The notes: a model not told the origin generated them from the sequence alone. A DNA stretch of 64,000 nucleotides from Alisma plantago-aquatica (GCA_963693085.1 OY856409.1:1162672249-1162736248), one strand, 5' to 3'; positions 11,184 to 23,560 are shown, counted from the first letter of the stretch. Numbers and translations: made by a program.

Positions 11184-11354
11184 GCACTAAATCTCTTTGG
11201 TAGAATAGTGCATTGATGAAAGTACTAAATCTCTTTGGCAGAATAGTACATGTGAGCACTAAATCTCTTTGGCAGAATAGTGCATTTATGAAGTACTAAA
11301 TCTCTTTAGCAGAATAGTACACGTGAGCACTAAATCTCTTTGGTAGAATAGTGC
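11184..11354 (+). repeat. Array of five covarying stem-loops in the right LTR
   Basis: Same five units as at 5686-5856. Arms remain complementary (GCACTA/TAGTGC and GTACTA/TAGTAC); the few substitutions between the LTRs fall in loops or spacers, for example CTCTTTAGCAG in unit 4. Confidence 0.9.
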
Positions 11355-11508
11355 ATGTAGTTGATCAAGTTTACATATAATGGAATTGTGCTTAAAATAT
11401 GTGTTCTCTTTTGTTAATGAATATCTTTGTGCAAGTATACACTTTTCTTATATTCTTCTGTTACTTCCAAGTATTAGTTTTATCTTATTGCCAAGATATG
11501 ATGAGAGG

Positions 11509-11516
11509 TATATAAA
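11509..11516 (+). promoter_or_regulatory. TATA box of right LARD LTR
   Basis: TATATAAA, identical to the left LTR copy. Confidence 0.6.
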
Positions 11517-11963
11517 AGACACGTAGGCGTACTCAGTACAATATTCTTGAAATATTGTGTTGACGTGTAGCACATGTAATCTTTTGTTTAGGTTGTGGTT
11601 ATGCTCTTGAAGATCCAGGATAGTTGAGAGTTGTGTGGCGAGCTAATGTACATGTGGGCATGTTGTCTTAAGATCCTGTTGTTTAGCTATAGCACATGTA
11701 TATGTTATAGTTTGTTGTTCAATATGTAATATTAAATGTTGTAACAATTCATGTTGTAATTATATGTTGAATGGTGAACATGTGTGTATGGTTTTATTAT
11801 TGTTCATGTACATGTGCTACTGTGTTTCTTCTGACTCCCTTGATTTTCTTCTTCTTAGCCTAGTATGGGGTGTTTAAATTGGGATTCTCGCTGAGGTGGG
11901 GGTTTCAATTTGGACGTCACCCATCAGATTAAGTTTTAGAAAATCCAGGGACATCATAGATAC

Positions 11964-13053
11964 CATAGTGGAAATGGGATCATATTACCATGGACTTTGT
12001 AGTTGGTCTTACTAGGACAACCAAAGGTCATGATTCCAATTTGGTGATAGTTGATAGGTTGACCAAGTCAGCTCATTTCTTTCCAGACAAGATGGTGTAT
12101 ATAGCAGAGAACTTAGCACAGATATATGTTGCTAGGATAGTTCATTTGCATTGTATGTCGGTGATCATAGTGTCTAAAAGAGTTCCACAATTTACCATTC
12201 ATTTTGCGAATGACGACATGCATCTATGGGAACTTAGTTGAAGTTTAGTACCACCTTTCGTCCTCATCCAAATGACCATTCAGAGAGGACCATTTATAAT
12301 TTGAAAGATCTATTGAAGGCTTGTGTTTTGTAGTTTCTTGGTAGTTGGGATGTGCATCAGAGTTTGATAGAGTTTTCCTACAACAACAACTATCAAAAAA
12401 ATATAGATATCAAATCCTATGAGGCTTTAAATTGGAGACATTTTTGGTCACCACTTTGTTGATATGAGACATGTGGAGTATCATATTTTGGGTCTTGAGC
12501 AAACTACAAAGAAGTTTAAAGTGATACAATAGCTGAAGGAAGCCCAGGATAGACAAAAGTCATGATAATAACTATCATAGGACACTTGAGTTCCAAGTTG
12601 GAGACCATGTGTATCTTAAGGTTTCTCCTTGGAAAGGTGTGTTGAGGTTTGGTAAAGAAGGGTAAGTTAGCTCATAGATTTATGGGACCATACCTTATTG
12701 TGGCATGTGTCGGGAAAGTGGCGTACCAGTTGAAGTTACCACCTAAGTTGCATAGGTTGCATGATGTCTTCCATGTTTCCATGTTGAGGAAGTTTCACCC
12801 AGATACCAAACGGATGTTATATCCAGTGGAGGTTGAGTTGGATGAGGATGTGTCTTATGTTGAAGGTTTTTGTTGATCCTGGATACGAGGGTGAAGAAGT
12901 TGATGAAGAAGCATATAGTTTTACTTCAGGTTTTGTGGCATCACCATGGTGTGGAGGAAGCCACATGGGAGTTAGAGGATAATATGTATAGGAAGAACCC
13001 ATATTTCTTTGTGTAGGATTTTAGGGGTGAAATCATTGTTAAGGGTTTATGGT
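11964..13053 (+). pseudogene. Chromovirus integrase core, C-terminal domain and pol end (right half)
   Basis: This continues the reading broken at 3839. An open stretch at 11990-12241 begins MDFVVGLTRTTKGHDSNLVI, the first catalytic region of a Ty3/gypsy integrase (MDF), followed by VDRLTKSAHF. The second catalytic region is altered: SKRVPQF stands where SDRDPRF is expected. A second open stretch, 12649-12876, holds the C-terminal KGKLAHRFMGPYLIV and HDVFHVSMLRKFHPD, the GPY/F module. Frameshifts separate the parts. The pol tail and polypurine-like GTTAAGGGTTTATGG end at 13053, where the 3' LTR starts. Confidence 0.85.
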
Positions 13054-16000
13054 TGTAAGACCACTGACCTAGATTTTTGGTTGAACATGCTTTCTTATCA
13101 TAACTATATACTAAAAACCTTAATCAAACCTTCTGATGTGCTTTGGTATGATTTGAAAATCTTATGTTTGAAGTTTGATCCAGTTTGGACACTATTTGAG
13201 CGATTTGTGCTTTTATGTGCTTATTTTAGACCTAAATGCAAGTTACCCACTTCTAGGGTTTTTCTTCCAATTTGTCACATGCCATCCAGTTGGGAAGTCA
13301 TCACTAAATAAATAGCATATAAATTAGGAAAAGGAGAGAACCCCCTTCACTTAATCAAAAGTGGTTCCCATCATCATTTTCATCGAAGTTTTCTTTCTTG
13401 CATCATTCTCTAAAGAACTATCAACTTTGCTTCCCCCTATAGAAAGCAATTTCCTTGACTTTTAAGGTACAAAGTAGCTCGACCATATGGGATAGGAACT
13501 TGAGTGTCTCAAGCGATAGCGGTTTGGCTATTATCCCCTCAAGTAGCAAGACATCCTCACATGTTTTCACATCATGATGGTTTTGGTTGACCTTTGAGGG
13601 TGCCTTATTGACCCTTGGTTTGAATGGTCACATATCATGTATGAGATTAGGGTTTGCATGGATGTTCTAACTGGATGGTTGACCCTGATACGTATTTGAC
13701 CAATGATCACCCTATTTTGTATGTCACCAAGGCCCTTTTGATCTATTATTTTGGTGTTCCATGAGGTTTGGTTGTGTTCATGACCCCTCTAAGCCACCAA
13801 GAAACCCTAGGGTTAGCGACAATTGAGTTTTTGATCAATTAGTCACCAATATTTTCTCATCAGTTGAAAAGTTTTCCTAGACAAGTGAGGTCGATGGTTT
13901 TTCTTGGTTTTGTCACCCTTAGTTGCATGGATGAGTATAGTGCTTGCATGGGAGAGATCTTGTGGAAACATGGCATGTTTAACATGACATCTAACCCTCT
14001 TTCCCTCTCTCCAATTGTATGTTATATAAACCTCTCTCATTGCATTCAATAACCTCTTTACACCCTTAGTTTCCTCCCTCTTCTACCTTGTTTGATCTTG
14101 GAGATCATCCCCTTGTGCTTGGTGGTGAAGGAGCTCAAGGTTGGACGATCCACCTTCTATGTTCATCTAGGGTTTGGAGATCCCTATCTTTTCTCCATGT
14201 TTTCCTTGTTGTTCTCCTCTTCTACTTTCTCATCTTGACCAAACACATGGTGTTCATGGTAGTTCTTGAGTTGAGCTTGAAGAACATCTCTTCTTTGTCT
14301 TTGTACCTAAGGTTTTGCTCTCTTTATTGCTTCCATGACCTAGGGTTTGTTTCTTTCTTGGAGGTGGATCTAGCTTGGACGTGGGGAGTTCTCATGATAG
14401 GGCTTCTACCCTTTCTTCTTCAAGATACCTTGCTATTTGGAGTTTCTACATTATTTCTAAGGCAAGTTATATAACTTTCTCCATTGTTATTTCTTACTTC
14501 TCTCTTGCATGCACATAATCTTGATCTAAAGTGTGGTTATAAGTAGTGAGATGGTATCTAGTTTCTAGGATTTATGTTTCAATATTGTCTATTTAGTAAT
14601 ATACCCTTTTAGGTGAACCATAATCCTTATGCATGGATCTTGTTTGGTGATGGAAGTTTTGATGCATGAAATGTTTGTGGAAACGTTAGTTTTATCTCTC
14701 ACAAGTCATGCTTTTGCTTTCTCTCATGGTGGTTCCTAATTAGGGTTTTGGAGTTTATATTCTTCTTGTGATTTACACCTTGGTGGATTCTAAATTTCAT
14801 GGTGATGACCAACCTATTGTATCCTTGTGGTTGATCAGTTTTGGTCTTTCCATGGTTGCCAAGTTTTTTTCTCTCTTCATAAGGTCGCCAAAGTTGAACA
14901 CCTTAGAGGTCGCCAAGTTTTGAGGTGTTTTAGTTGCCAAGTTTTGATCTCTTGTCTTGGTCGCTAAGTAGATTAACACCTTATGTGGTTGTTGAGGTCT
15001 TGATGCCATATGGGTCTCTAAGACATATTCTCATGATGGTATCTAGGTTGATTTCTTTTCTATGTGGTTGATGAAGGACTAATTTTGTAGTGGTCACCAA
15101 TGTTCTACTTTCTCTTTAGTTGCTAGGGTTTGATGTTGTCTTTGGTCTCCATGCTCATGTCTTCTTTAGTCGATGATAGCACCTACCCTAGTGGTCGCTG
15201 AGGATGGTTTCCTTCAGCGGCCGATGAAAGTGGTGACCTAATTTTCAACAGTTGCTAACCTTACTCATCTTCAACGGTCGATTAAGAATTTTGGTTTATA
15301 TGGCATTATGTTTTGTTGACTCTAACATGATAATGGTTAACCTAGTTGATCCCATGATTGTTGAAGATGATAAGAATTAGGGTTTACATTTAATTGCTAT
15401 TTTGAAACCCTAATTCATCTACTATCTTGAACTTAGACTTATTCCATGTAAGTGATGATAATGCTTAGATTTCTTGAATGGTAAGCATAATGATGGAGTA
15501 CTTCCTCTTTCTATGTTGTGGTAACCCTAATTTGTTGTTATGTGAACATTTTAGTCCTTAAATGAAATGTTATAATGAACTTATGTATCACATGTATGGT
15601 TATGGTATGATGAGCCTTGATGGGGCATGGAACTTTAATGAAGTTCTTGTAGGAAAAAATGTGGATGATCTTATGACCCCGGACATGTCTTCGTGCTATA
15701 ATTGAGGTGTTATTCTCAATATGATTTGACAAGGATTGTATCTCGTGATGGTATGATGATGATTGTGGACTTATGTATGACAATGAAATCGTACGATGTG
15801 GTTTTGTGATCAAATTTATATCTCAAACGTTTTATATCTTCTAAAGTTGCAATATCTACCCATGTTTTTATAGAATTCTTTAGGTTTAAGTTCCTCTCCT
15901 TTCAGTCAATTTGTACCTCTTGAGAGCCCAACCCTATTGAATTGAAGAAAAGTGTATGTTTGCATCCTATGAGCAATCTTCTTTTATGTAACTTGATTGA

Positions 16001-17418
16001 TGTAGTTAAAATATACCTAATTGGCCTTAACTAATCAAGTGGAACCCTAATCATGCAATTGCCCTATGCCATATATCCATTCTAGTGTTAGGATTTTTTG
16101 AATGGTGAAACGAGTACTCCTCTTATGGATGCTTAGAGTCGTGTATTGTTGAGCATATGCATGTTCATAATGATGGTTGCGGTCATACCTTGGAAGGAGA
16201 ATGGTCGAGGCCATATCTCAGATGATTATGATTCTATATATATGATGTGATTGAGGATAGTTGTGGTTGCACCTTAGATCTTTGGGTTTGGATACCCTGG
16301 TTTCACTAGTATTGTGACCTCTTAATTATGGACTAGGTTGTTCACTAGTGTTATGACCTATATACCAAGGGCGGACTAGGTTGTTTTGCAGCTTGAACTT
16401 ATGTGTCATTGTGCCTGACTTGAAATTATCGAGGACGGAAGAGAACTTAGGATTTCGTCTCTCCTATAGATCTTGTATGGCACTAATTTTTACTTAGCAG
16501 TGGTAAATTAGAATGGAGTGGTATACCTCAATTCCTCAGGGCTTAATAAAAGGCGTAATCTTGTCGTGTAATATATATGTTTAGGGTTAAACTAGCTTCA
16601 TATTGGATGTTAACCCTTATCTTGTTTCTTATACTATTTAGTGGTTATATAATGTGGTAAGAGAAATCAAGTTTATAAAAAGTGGTATCTTTACTAGTAT
16701 CCCTTTATACTATGTTATTTATTATTTACTAGGTTTAGCTACTTAGTCTGCTTAATTTGCATAATCTATTTAACCTGCACATTTAGCTAAATTTGTTCAT
16801 CCGATTTAGTAAGGATAATATTGGTGTAATCAATAACCATTGGTTGAGGAGTTATATCTCTCGTTGGGGACATGAGTCTCCCCTCGTGGGTCACCACATA
16901 TTTTTAAGTGGTCATGAGCAGCATGGTTAGGATCGTGGTGCTGAATAAGAGCATCTTGGAGAGCCAAAGAAGCAGAAGGTTGGATAGTAGTAGTTGTAGA
17001 GTCCTAGAGTCATCCATGTACTCTGAGGTCCAGGAAGGGGATGTTTTGTAGACGATATGTATATCGACGTGTGGTTTTAGGCAATGCACTCATGTTATAT
17101 GTCATGTATATGTGTGCCAATATTGTTTGTGTACGCATTCTGGTTGAGGCCATTGGACATATATGTAAGTAATACTTAATATGGTACGTGTTGATATGTA
17201 AGTCGTTGGATCTTTATGTTATCATTCAAGACATGATAGTAATGTTCTAATCTGTAATAATTTTCTCTATCTTTGGAAAAATGGTTAATTAGTTGTGGAT
17301 TAGGTGTTTGTTTTGAGTAATCTTGATTGGTGTGGCGTTGGGTGTAATAAAGGCACCCTAGGTTAGGACTTTCCCGAGAAGGGTCAGTGTGCAAATCAGT
17401 TTAAGAAGTGGGGTAAGT
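13054..17418 (+). mobile_element. 3' LTR of the interrupted chromovirus (right edge tentative)
   Basis: It starts TGTAAGACCACTGACC right after the pol tail and polypurine motif. A CCAAT box (14011) and TATATAAA (14023-14030) mark the promoter; a pyrimidine-rich leader follows. Between 14857 and 15270, phrases like GGTCGCCAAGTTTTG recur irregularly. ORFs such as 14088-14474 lie in the R/U5 region and match nothing known. The right edge is uncertain: at 17402-17418 a motif like TTAAGAAGTGGGGTAAG precedes TGTAATGTCACC, resembling a second polypurine tract plus LTR start, so another fragment may begin there. Confidence 0.6.
14023..14030 (+). promoter_or_regulatory. TATA box of the chromovirus 3' LTR
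   Basis: TATATAAA with CCAAT 12 bp upstream; a start near 14055 would give a C/T-rich leader, as seen. Confidence 0.6.
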
Positions 17419-18102
17419 TGTAATGTCACCTAAAGTGAAACATGAAAGCACATACATTCCTTGAACCCAAGTATGCCATCTATCAGAGACATAACGAAAA
17501 GTCACTGAGGAAGTGTATGATTATGACAAGCTCCAACAAGGAAGGTCACATAGAGGTAAACCCCCAGATGGGTAGGTGAACATGGCACCAAGCCCTAGAA
17601 AGGGAAGGTTGGCCAAGTCCAATGTGGAGATGACTATGACCAAGCCCAGTAGGGAAGATCACAAAGAGGTCAAGCCCTAAAAGGGAAGGCAAACATGGCG
17701 CCATGTCCCAAAAAGGGAAGGTTTTCCAAGTCCATTATGGAGATGACTATGACCAAGCGTCAGTAGGGAAGGTCACAAAGAGGTCAATACCTAGAAGAGA
17801 TGGCAAACTAGAATCATGCCCCACAAAGGGAAGATTTCCCAAGTCCACTGTGGCGATGACTGTGACCAAGCCCTAGCAAGGAGGGTCACAAAGAGGTCAA
17901 GCTCCAGAGAGGAAGGTCGACATGGTACCAAGCCCTAGAAAGGGAAGTTTTCACGAGCTTAATGCAAGGATATAAAGTAAATAATGTGTACTCTAAGAGA
18001 TGGAGGAAATCCAAGTTAAAGAATTACATAAGGAAATAACATGATTGAAAATTATTAAATTTTGGATATCTCAATAAACCCCAGGAAGGATAGAGCCACA
18101 AG
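17419..18102 (+). repeat. 113-bp tandem repeats, about four copies
   Basis: The phrase GATGACTATGACCAAGC begins at 17629, 17742 and (variant) 17855, a 113-bp period; a more diverged unit begins near 17519. Each unit also holds GGTCACAAAGAGGTCAA and AAGCCCTAGAAAGGGAAGG. The flanks (17419-17518 and 17965-18102) are unique AT-rich sequence. These could be subrepeats of an LTR retrotransposon untranslated region; no coding frame survives across units. Confidence 0.8.
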
Positions 18103-19219
18103 TGTGACTTCCCCATATTTTTTAAAACTTAATCTGATGTGTGATGTCCAAATTGAAACCCTCACCTCAGTGAGAATCCCAATTTAAACATTCCACACTA
18201 GGCTAAGAAGAAGAAAGTCAAGGGAGTCAGAAGGAAACAATCAGTAGCACATGCACATGAACAATAATAAAACCATACACACATGTTCACCATTCAACAT
18301 ATAATTACAACATGAATTGTTACATCATTTGATATTACATATTGAACAACAAACTTATACATATACATGTACTACCACTAAACTATAGGATCTTAAGACT
18401 AGAGGTCCACCTGTACATCACCTCGCCATACAACTCAAAACTATCCTGGATCTTTAAAAGTATAACCACAACCTAAAACAAAAGATTACATGTGGTACAC
18501 ATCAACACAATATTCAAGAATATTGTACTGAGTACGCCTATGTGTCTTTTATATACCTCTCATCATATCTTGGCAATAAGATAAAACGAATACTTGGCAG
18601 TAACATAAGAATATAACAAAAAGCATATACTTAAACAAGAATGTTTATTCACAAAAGAGAACAAATAACTTTTAGGCATATTTTCCATTATATCATCCAT
18701 GCATTACTACCAAAGAATTGAATGCATTAAGGCCTTTATGATCACTACCAAAGAGTTGGATCACATGTACAATGTGACCACTACCAAAGAGATGGGTCCA
18801 AGCACACTACAAAAGAGCTGGTGCTACCATATGTACAATGTGACCACTACCAAAGAGTTCGGTCACTTCCAAGCACACTGCCAAAGAGTTGATTTTTTCA
18901 TATAATGGAACAAATATATTATGTCTGATGTGGTCATAGTAATAAGTATGGAAAAGCTCAAGCAACATAACATACATGAACAATCATTTCAAATAATATC
19001 ATATACCAAGTATTTTACTACACATATAACACAAGCATATTGTATAATAAGCCAAGTAAGAGGTAATGGTTTACCTTGATCAAGACAAACCTAATCATCA
19101 CATATCACATTCTTGATGTCAACTATGTATCCCAGGTCAAACCCTGATAAAGATAAGATCACATACTATCATCAGGTTCACATCATCTTTAGCCCTAGTT
19201 ATGTCCATTTTAGGGTTTG
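18103..19219 (-). mobile_element. Inverted, diverged LTR fragment of the LARD family
   Basis: On the minus strand this matches positions about 5375-6461 of the left LARD LTR. The LTR terminus is at 18103 (TGTGACTTCCCC on the plus strand), and the match stops at 19219, where another LTR begins with TGTTACGACC. TATA, stem-loop array and CACCTCAGTGAGAATCCC block are in the same order. It is much more diverged than the two LTRs of the intact element, so it represents an older or different subfamily. Confidence 0.85.
18699..18865 (-). repeat. Stem-loop array with five different complementary stems
   Basis: Written on the plus strand, the five left arms are ATGCATT (18699), TGATC (18739), GACC (18776), AGCAC (18801) and GTGACC (18840). 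Each is followed by a loop of exactly 15 nt, consensus ACTACCAAAGAGTTG, and then by the exact reverse complement of its own arm (AATGCAT, GATCA, GGTC, GTGCT, GGTCAC). A sixth loop at about 18877-18891 has lost its partner arm. Stems vary while loop sequence and length stay fixed. Confidence 0.9.
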
Positions 19220-19940
19220 TGTTACGACCCCACCTTCCGGTAACCCCCAATTAAGGGAGATCGAGAGGTCAAAGCCGCACCCATAACTTCCAGATCAAAG
19301 GTTTGGCATTTAACCAAGAACAATTATTAAATTTCAACAATCTATACTGAAAAGTTGTAATAAATAAATTTTTTGCATACCTTTTTGAAAACTTGGATCT
19401 CTAAACTTCTATCCACATATGAAGTCTACTCTAACTAATCCTCCTCGTATTTTAATTCATGTATTTCACAATATGACGATTTATTGTTTGTCCTTTTGGC
19501 TTTATACCTAAAACACTGACAAACAAAATGTCAGTCAGCATGAAGCTAGTATGTGGGGGAAACAATAATTGTGCAACTATAATAACAATGCATTGCAGCC
19601 AATTACTATTTAATAAACAATTTTACGATTTAAATATAACTGCACGATCCATGCATTCCCTATCCTCTACGCTGTCCCTGCAGTGGACCTGGATGCTACT
19701 TTCCTTATAGTAGATCCCCATTAAACCCCTCATGGTCCCACCTATAGGTGAACCAGTTTCCAGGGTTGAGTCACATGGCACTACCTGTAAGTATCCCACT
19801 CCTTAACTCATGGCATGCTAACGGGTCTCATGGCACTACACTTGGTAGCACAATTTGTAACCCATGATAACCTAGACCTTACTCTAGGTTACCCCTTTTA
19901 GCCTTTACAAGCCACAGAGGTGGATTCATATCTAGCCAGT

Positions 19941-19959
19941 TATATATATATATATATAT
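19941..19959. repeat. (TA)n microsatellite
   Basis: Uninterrupted TA dinucleotides within the LTR. Confidence 0.9.
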
Positions 19960-21523
19960 TCATAGTGATAATCATAGTCACTTTATAGTTGCATGAAATA
20001 AAGGCATCCAATAGTTATTTTCAAGCAATCGATAAAAACATTTGGAAATCACCGTGAAACTAAAGTGATTATTGATAAGCGTAACCACATACATGTTCAG
20101 TAGATTTCTCAAGATAATATCAATTCCAACCAAGAAAGCCATCCAAGCAAGTAGTTCAACCACACAACCAAGAATCCTAAAAACACATGTACTCTATTTA
20201 CTACACACTTTATCAAGATTCTTTCTATTCAACTTGAAATTGCTTCCTAGGGTTTCTGTATCCATTTTAGGGTTTTGTTTGCAATTAGGGTTGCACTTCA
20301 TTTACTATTTAAACCCTAATTCTATATGATTACTTACAAACCCTAATTTCGGATTAATTAAGCCCATTAAGCCTCTTTTACATTAAAGCTGCCATTTGTA
20401 TCCTTTTTAATCTATGACAAAGATCATTATATGCATTTATCATCAATTCAAATTTCATTATATTCTAATCACATATGAACTCAATTTGCCATAATTATAC
20501 CTTTTATTCATGAGAAAACCCTAATTACTACATTTAGGGTATTTATCCAAAATTCAAGAATTTTGTATTCAAATAACTTAGAACCATCATTTAACAACGT
20601 ATTTTCACATCTTTCAAATTATATATGATCTTATCCTCTTTTACCCTAAATTAGGGTTTCTAAATGCTTAATCATTCTCATATGGGCTAAAAACCCTAAA
20701 TCTAGCAATTTCACATCAAGATCAGGTTTGAATCTAACATTATCATTCAACAGGTTATTAATACTTAAATTAACCCATTAAGCATACTAGATTCAACCTT
20801 TAATCACAAATAGGGTTTTTAACCTAACTTTAATGTACTTTTCATAAATTTATTGTACTTTTGAAATTAGAAACGGAATCAATCTTTTTTATCATTTTTA
20901 TTGGATTCCCCTCGTTATCCTGATCAAAATACATATATTATTCATATTTATCTGAGCTACGGTTTATGAGATATGAATTTTGCAAAGTTACTTACTTTGG
21001 GCCAATCAGGTTGCACCACGTCACTGCATCCATGCAACATTGCCAAATAGGAAACATTTTGAAAAGACATGATTGCCCTCCACTTAACCAGCACGTCCTT
21101 CATAATAGGGAGGGGTAAAATGGTCCAAAGGCACGATCTGCAGCCTTGTGCAGGCCGTTCCTCCCTCCTTGGGCCACGATCCACGCCAGCAAAGGCTTCC
21201 CTGCCTCCGCCATGCCCTAATGCACCTGGTGCGCCTCCAATTTGTAGCCACCGCGGTCATCTCCAGTGCCCCCAACCTCTGTCATTTGGCTGGCCGTGCA
21301 GCTTGTTGTAGGTAGCTTGCGCGAGGTTGTTTGCTAGGGAATGTTGGCCAGTCCTCCTCAGGTCGACGGGGAACCACCAGGCTTTCACCCTGACGATGCC
21401 ATGGTCCTTCATGGCTCCGGGGTGCATTATCCCCCATAGTTAGGGTTGAAAGAAGGAAACAAAGGAGAAGAGGGAGAGAGGTGCGTAGGGTTCTTTTGAA
21501 CTTGGCTCTAGGGCTTACCCCTT

Positions 21524-21535
21524 ATATAGGGGAGT
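21524..21535 (-). promoter_or_regulatory. TATA box of minus-strand chromovirus LTR
   Basis: CCTATATAAGG on the minus strand, about 950 bp into the LTR; predicted start near 21495. Confidence 0.55.
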
Positions 21536-22478
21536 GTAGCAACATCCTGGGGTTCTTGCCCACGAAGCAACCAATCCCTCTTCCAATAGGAATTCAATTC
21601 CTTCATGAAGAAGAAAACTTCTCTCTCTTCTTTATTCTTTTTAATATTCTTTATTACTTGGATATATAGGAATATGAAAATCCTTTCTCTTATTCTCATT
21701 ATTCTTGCCTTTTAATCTGTTAACCATGAAATTATATTTCCTTTTTGTAGAAAATATTTCTTTTTAACAATACCTCATAATCATTCATTCTGCATCATAT
21801 TATCTTCTTATTTGACTTTATGGGTATTTTCTCTTTCTTCTTTCTTCATTGGGACTCCTTGGATCCCAAGAAAGTCTATTATTTCTAAATCCTTTTATTG
21901 GATACTCATTATTCTTCTAGATGCATCTAAATGCATTATTTCTCATTATCATGTTTCTTTCTTATTAAAATATTTCCTTTTGAGGATTTCTCTTTATTTC
22001 TCTTTTATTTTCCTTATTGGTAATCCTTTTATCATTAGGAATCCTTGGGATACGAAATTCCACCAAGGATAACCCAAGTATACCTCTTTCCACTTATTTC
22101 TAATATTTTATCATTATTTTCAATTTCTTTCTTAATAAAGAAATATGTAATTGATATTTTCATTTCTTATTGCACTCTCTATCCAACATTGGACTCCTTG
22201 GAACCCAAAGAACCCAAGAGGCACGAAATCCCTCTTTGGATTTGCCTTCTAGAGGTTTTCACATTTTTCTTTTCTCAAATATTCAATTATTCATTTACTA
22301 ATTGAATTTTCTTGATATTTGGGCCCAATAGCCAATAAAGCCCACAACACAATCGTCAAGGCTATTGTAAACAAAATCCCTTTATTCAAAACAAATTTAT
22401 ATCTTTATTTTTCCAAATAGCGTTAATATGAGAAATTACATTTCTCAGCAAATGAACCCAAAAATTGGGGTTGTAACA

Positions 22479-23560
22479 TCCTTCCCCTCTTATAGGAATT
22501 TTGTCCTCAAAATTATATCAAGCAAATAAACAATTCAGGATAAGACTTTTCCATGTCCATCATTGGCCCCTATGTGGCTTTACCTTACCCATGGCTCTTC
22601 CAAAGAACCTTTATCATCACATATCCTTTTCTCTGAGTTCTTTCGTCCTGGCGTCTATAAACTACATAGGTGACTCAGGCCATTTCAGCCGCCCTTGAGC
22701 TCACTAGGTTCATTTCTCAGCACATGGTCTGGGTACCTCACATAGTGCTCTAAATTGGACACCTGGAACTTATCACACATTACTTTATCCTGAGGGGTAA
22801 GATCAAACTTAGCCTTCTCCACCAATCCATCTCAATGGACCCTTGTATCGGGGACTCATCTTTCTTAGCTATAGCTCAGAGGGGTCGTAATTTTATGTCA
22901 CATATTTCCCATAGTGAACTGCATGTCAGTCTACTTTGCATCCACTCACGACTCTCGTCGTCTCTAGGCTCCTTTTAGCCTTTGCACGATCAAAGTGACT
23001 TCATCTACACACACTGTGGTCCTTTTCTAACCATCACGTGGTCCTTTCACCAACGTCACCTTACTGAAGTGGTGACCGACACCACCTCCCTTACAGAGCT
23101 TCTTTAAATCCCGATACTGGCTATGGTAGTTATCATCACATCTTTCATAGGACAAGAATTGTCTCTAGATAACACCCTGAATGAGCACACATGCTCTCAT
23201 CAGACCCTTTAGTCTGGATCACACTATCCATTAGTTAGGGGTGATATTCTATACTAACATAGAGTTCTTCATGTTTCTACTTCCACCTCATAGAAGTGAA
23301 CCTTTAGGTTATACTCAAGAACTTTTGAACTCACCTCATGGTGTAGTTGAACCATCTCTCTCATATGTAGTTCAACCCGATTTGTCCCTTGACAGTACTC
23401 TTTCTTTCTCATGTCATCTAGGTAAGGATATCTACCATAACCCACATTGTATCTTGACCTTCCTTGGTCTAGGGGAGACTTATCACAACATCCATAGTGA
23501 TGAACTCTCATTCCCTCTCAGGAACTCTTTATCCTCTATATCAATGCACTAGGCCACCGA
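22479..23560 (-). pseudogene. Chromovirus integrase core, C-terminus and chromodomain tail, decayed
   Basis: Minus-strand fragments in the expected order. At 23269-23511, RVELHMREMVQLHHEV parallels the integrase stretch before the second catalytic Asp (usually LYVKEIVRLHGVP), but the SDRD motif itself is lost. Near 23130-23230, LMRACVL matches the segment after the catalytic Glu. At about 22690-22775, DKFQVSNLEHYVRYPDHVL matches the C-terminal DVFHVSMLRKYVPDPSHVL. At about 22510-22580, ATW and later YPELF are the chromodomain tail. The polypurine tract follows at 22479-22500. Stops and frameshifts throughout. Confidence 0.7.

Larger units (their letters stand above)
3840..11958 (+). mobile_element. 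LARD-like non-autonomous LTR retrotransposon (complete)
   Basis: Two direct LTRs (3840-6461 and 8742-11958) flank a 2,280-bp interior with no retroviral ORF. The 5-bp target duplication GATAC occupies 3835-3839 and 11959-11963. A tRNA-Met type primer site follows the left LTR, and a chromovirus-style 3' end precedes the right LTR. The LTRs differ at only a few percent of aligned sites apart from one large indel, so this is the youngest large insertion here. Long LTRs plus a non-coding interior fit the LARD description (large retrotransposon derivative). It would depend on proteins from an autonomous chromovirus. An internally deleted single copy is the alternative. Confidence 0.9.
8742..11958 (+). 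repeat. Right LTR of the LARD-like element (3,217 bp)
   Basis: Collinear with the left LTR except for the extra GC-rich block at 9464-10045. It starts TGTGATGGAG; the terminus has decayed from GACGTCACA to GACATCATA, consistent with C-to-T and G-to-A change. Target duplication GATAC follows. Confidence 0.92.
19220..22478 (-). mobile_element. 3' LTR of a minus-strand chromovirus (3,259 bp)
   Basis: On the minus strand it starts TGTTACAACCCC at 22478 and ends GGGGTCGTAACA at 19220. Integrase C-terminal coding and a polypurine region lie immediately to its right. CTCCCCTATATAAGGGG (minus strand, about 21521-21538) is the likely TATA region, followed by a GC-richer leader (21100-21450). The plus-strand and minus-strand ORFs in it are short and anonymous. 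It abuts the LARD LTR fragment exactly at its TG/CA end, so it probably inserted into that fragment; the matching flank was not found to the right. Confidence 0.8.

Noticed and set aside
14088..14474. 128-codon plus-strand hydrophobic ORF
   Set aside because: Sits in the R/U5 leader downstream of an LTR TATA box; no recognisable domain; hydrophobicity follows from T-rich DNA.
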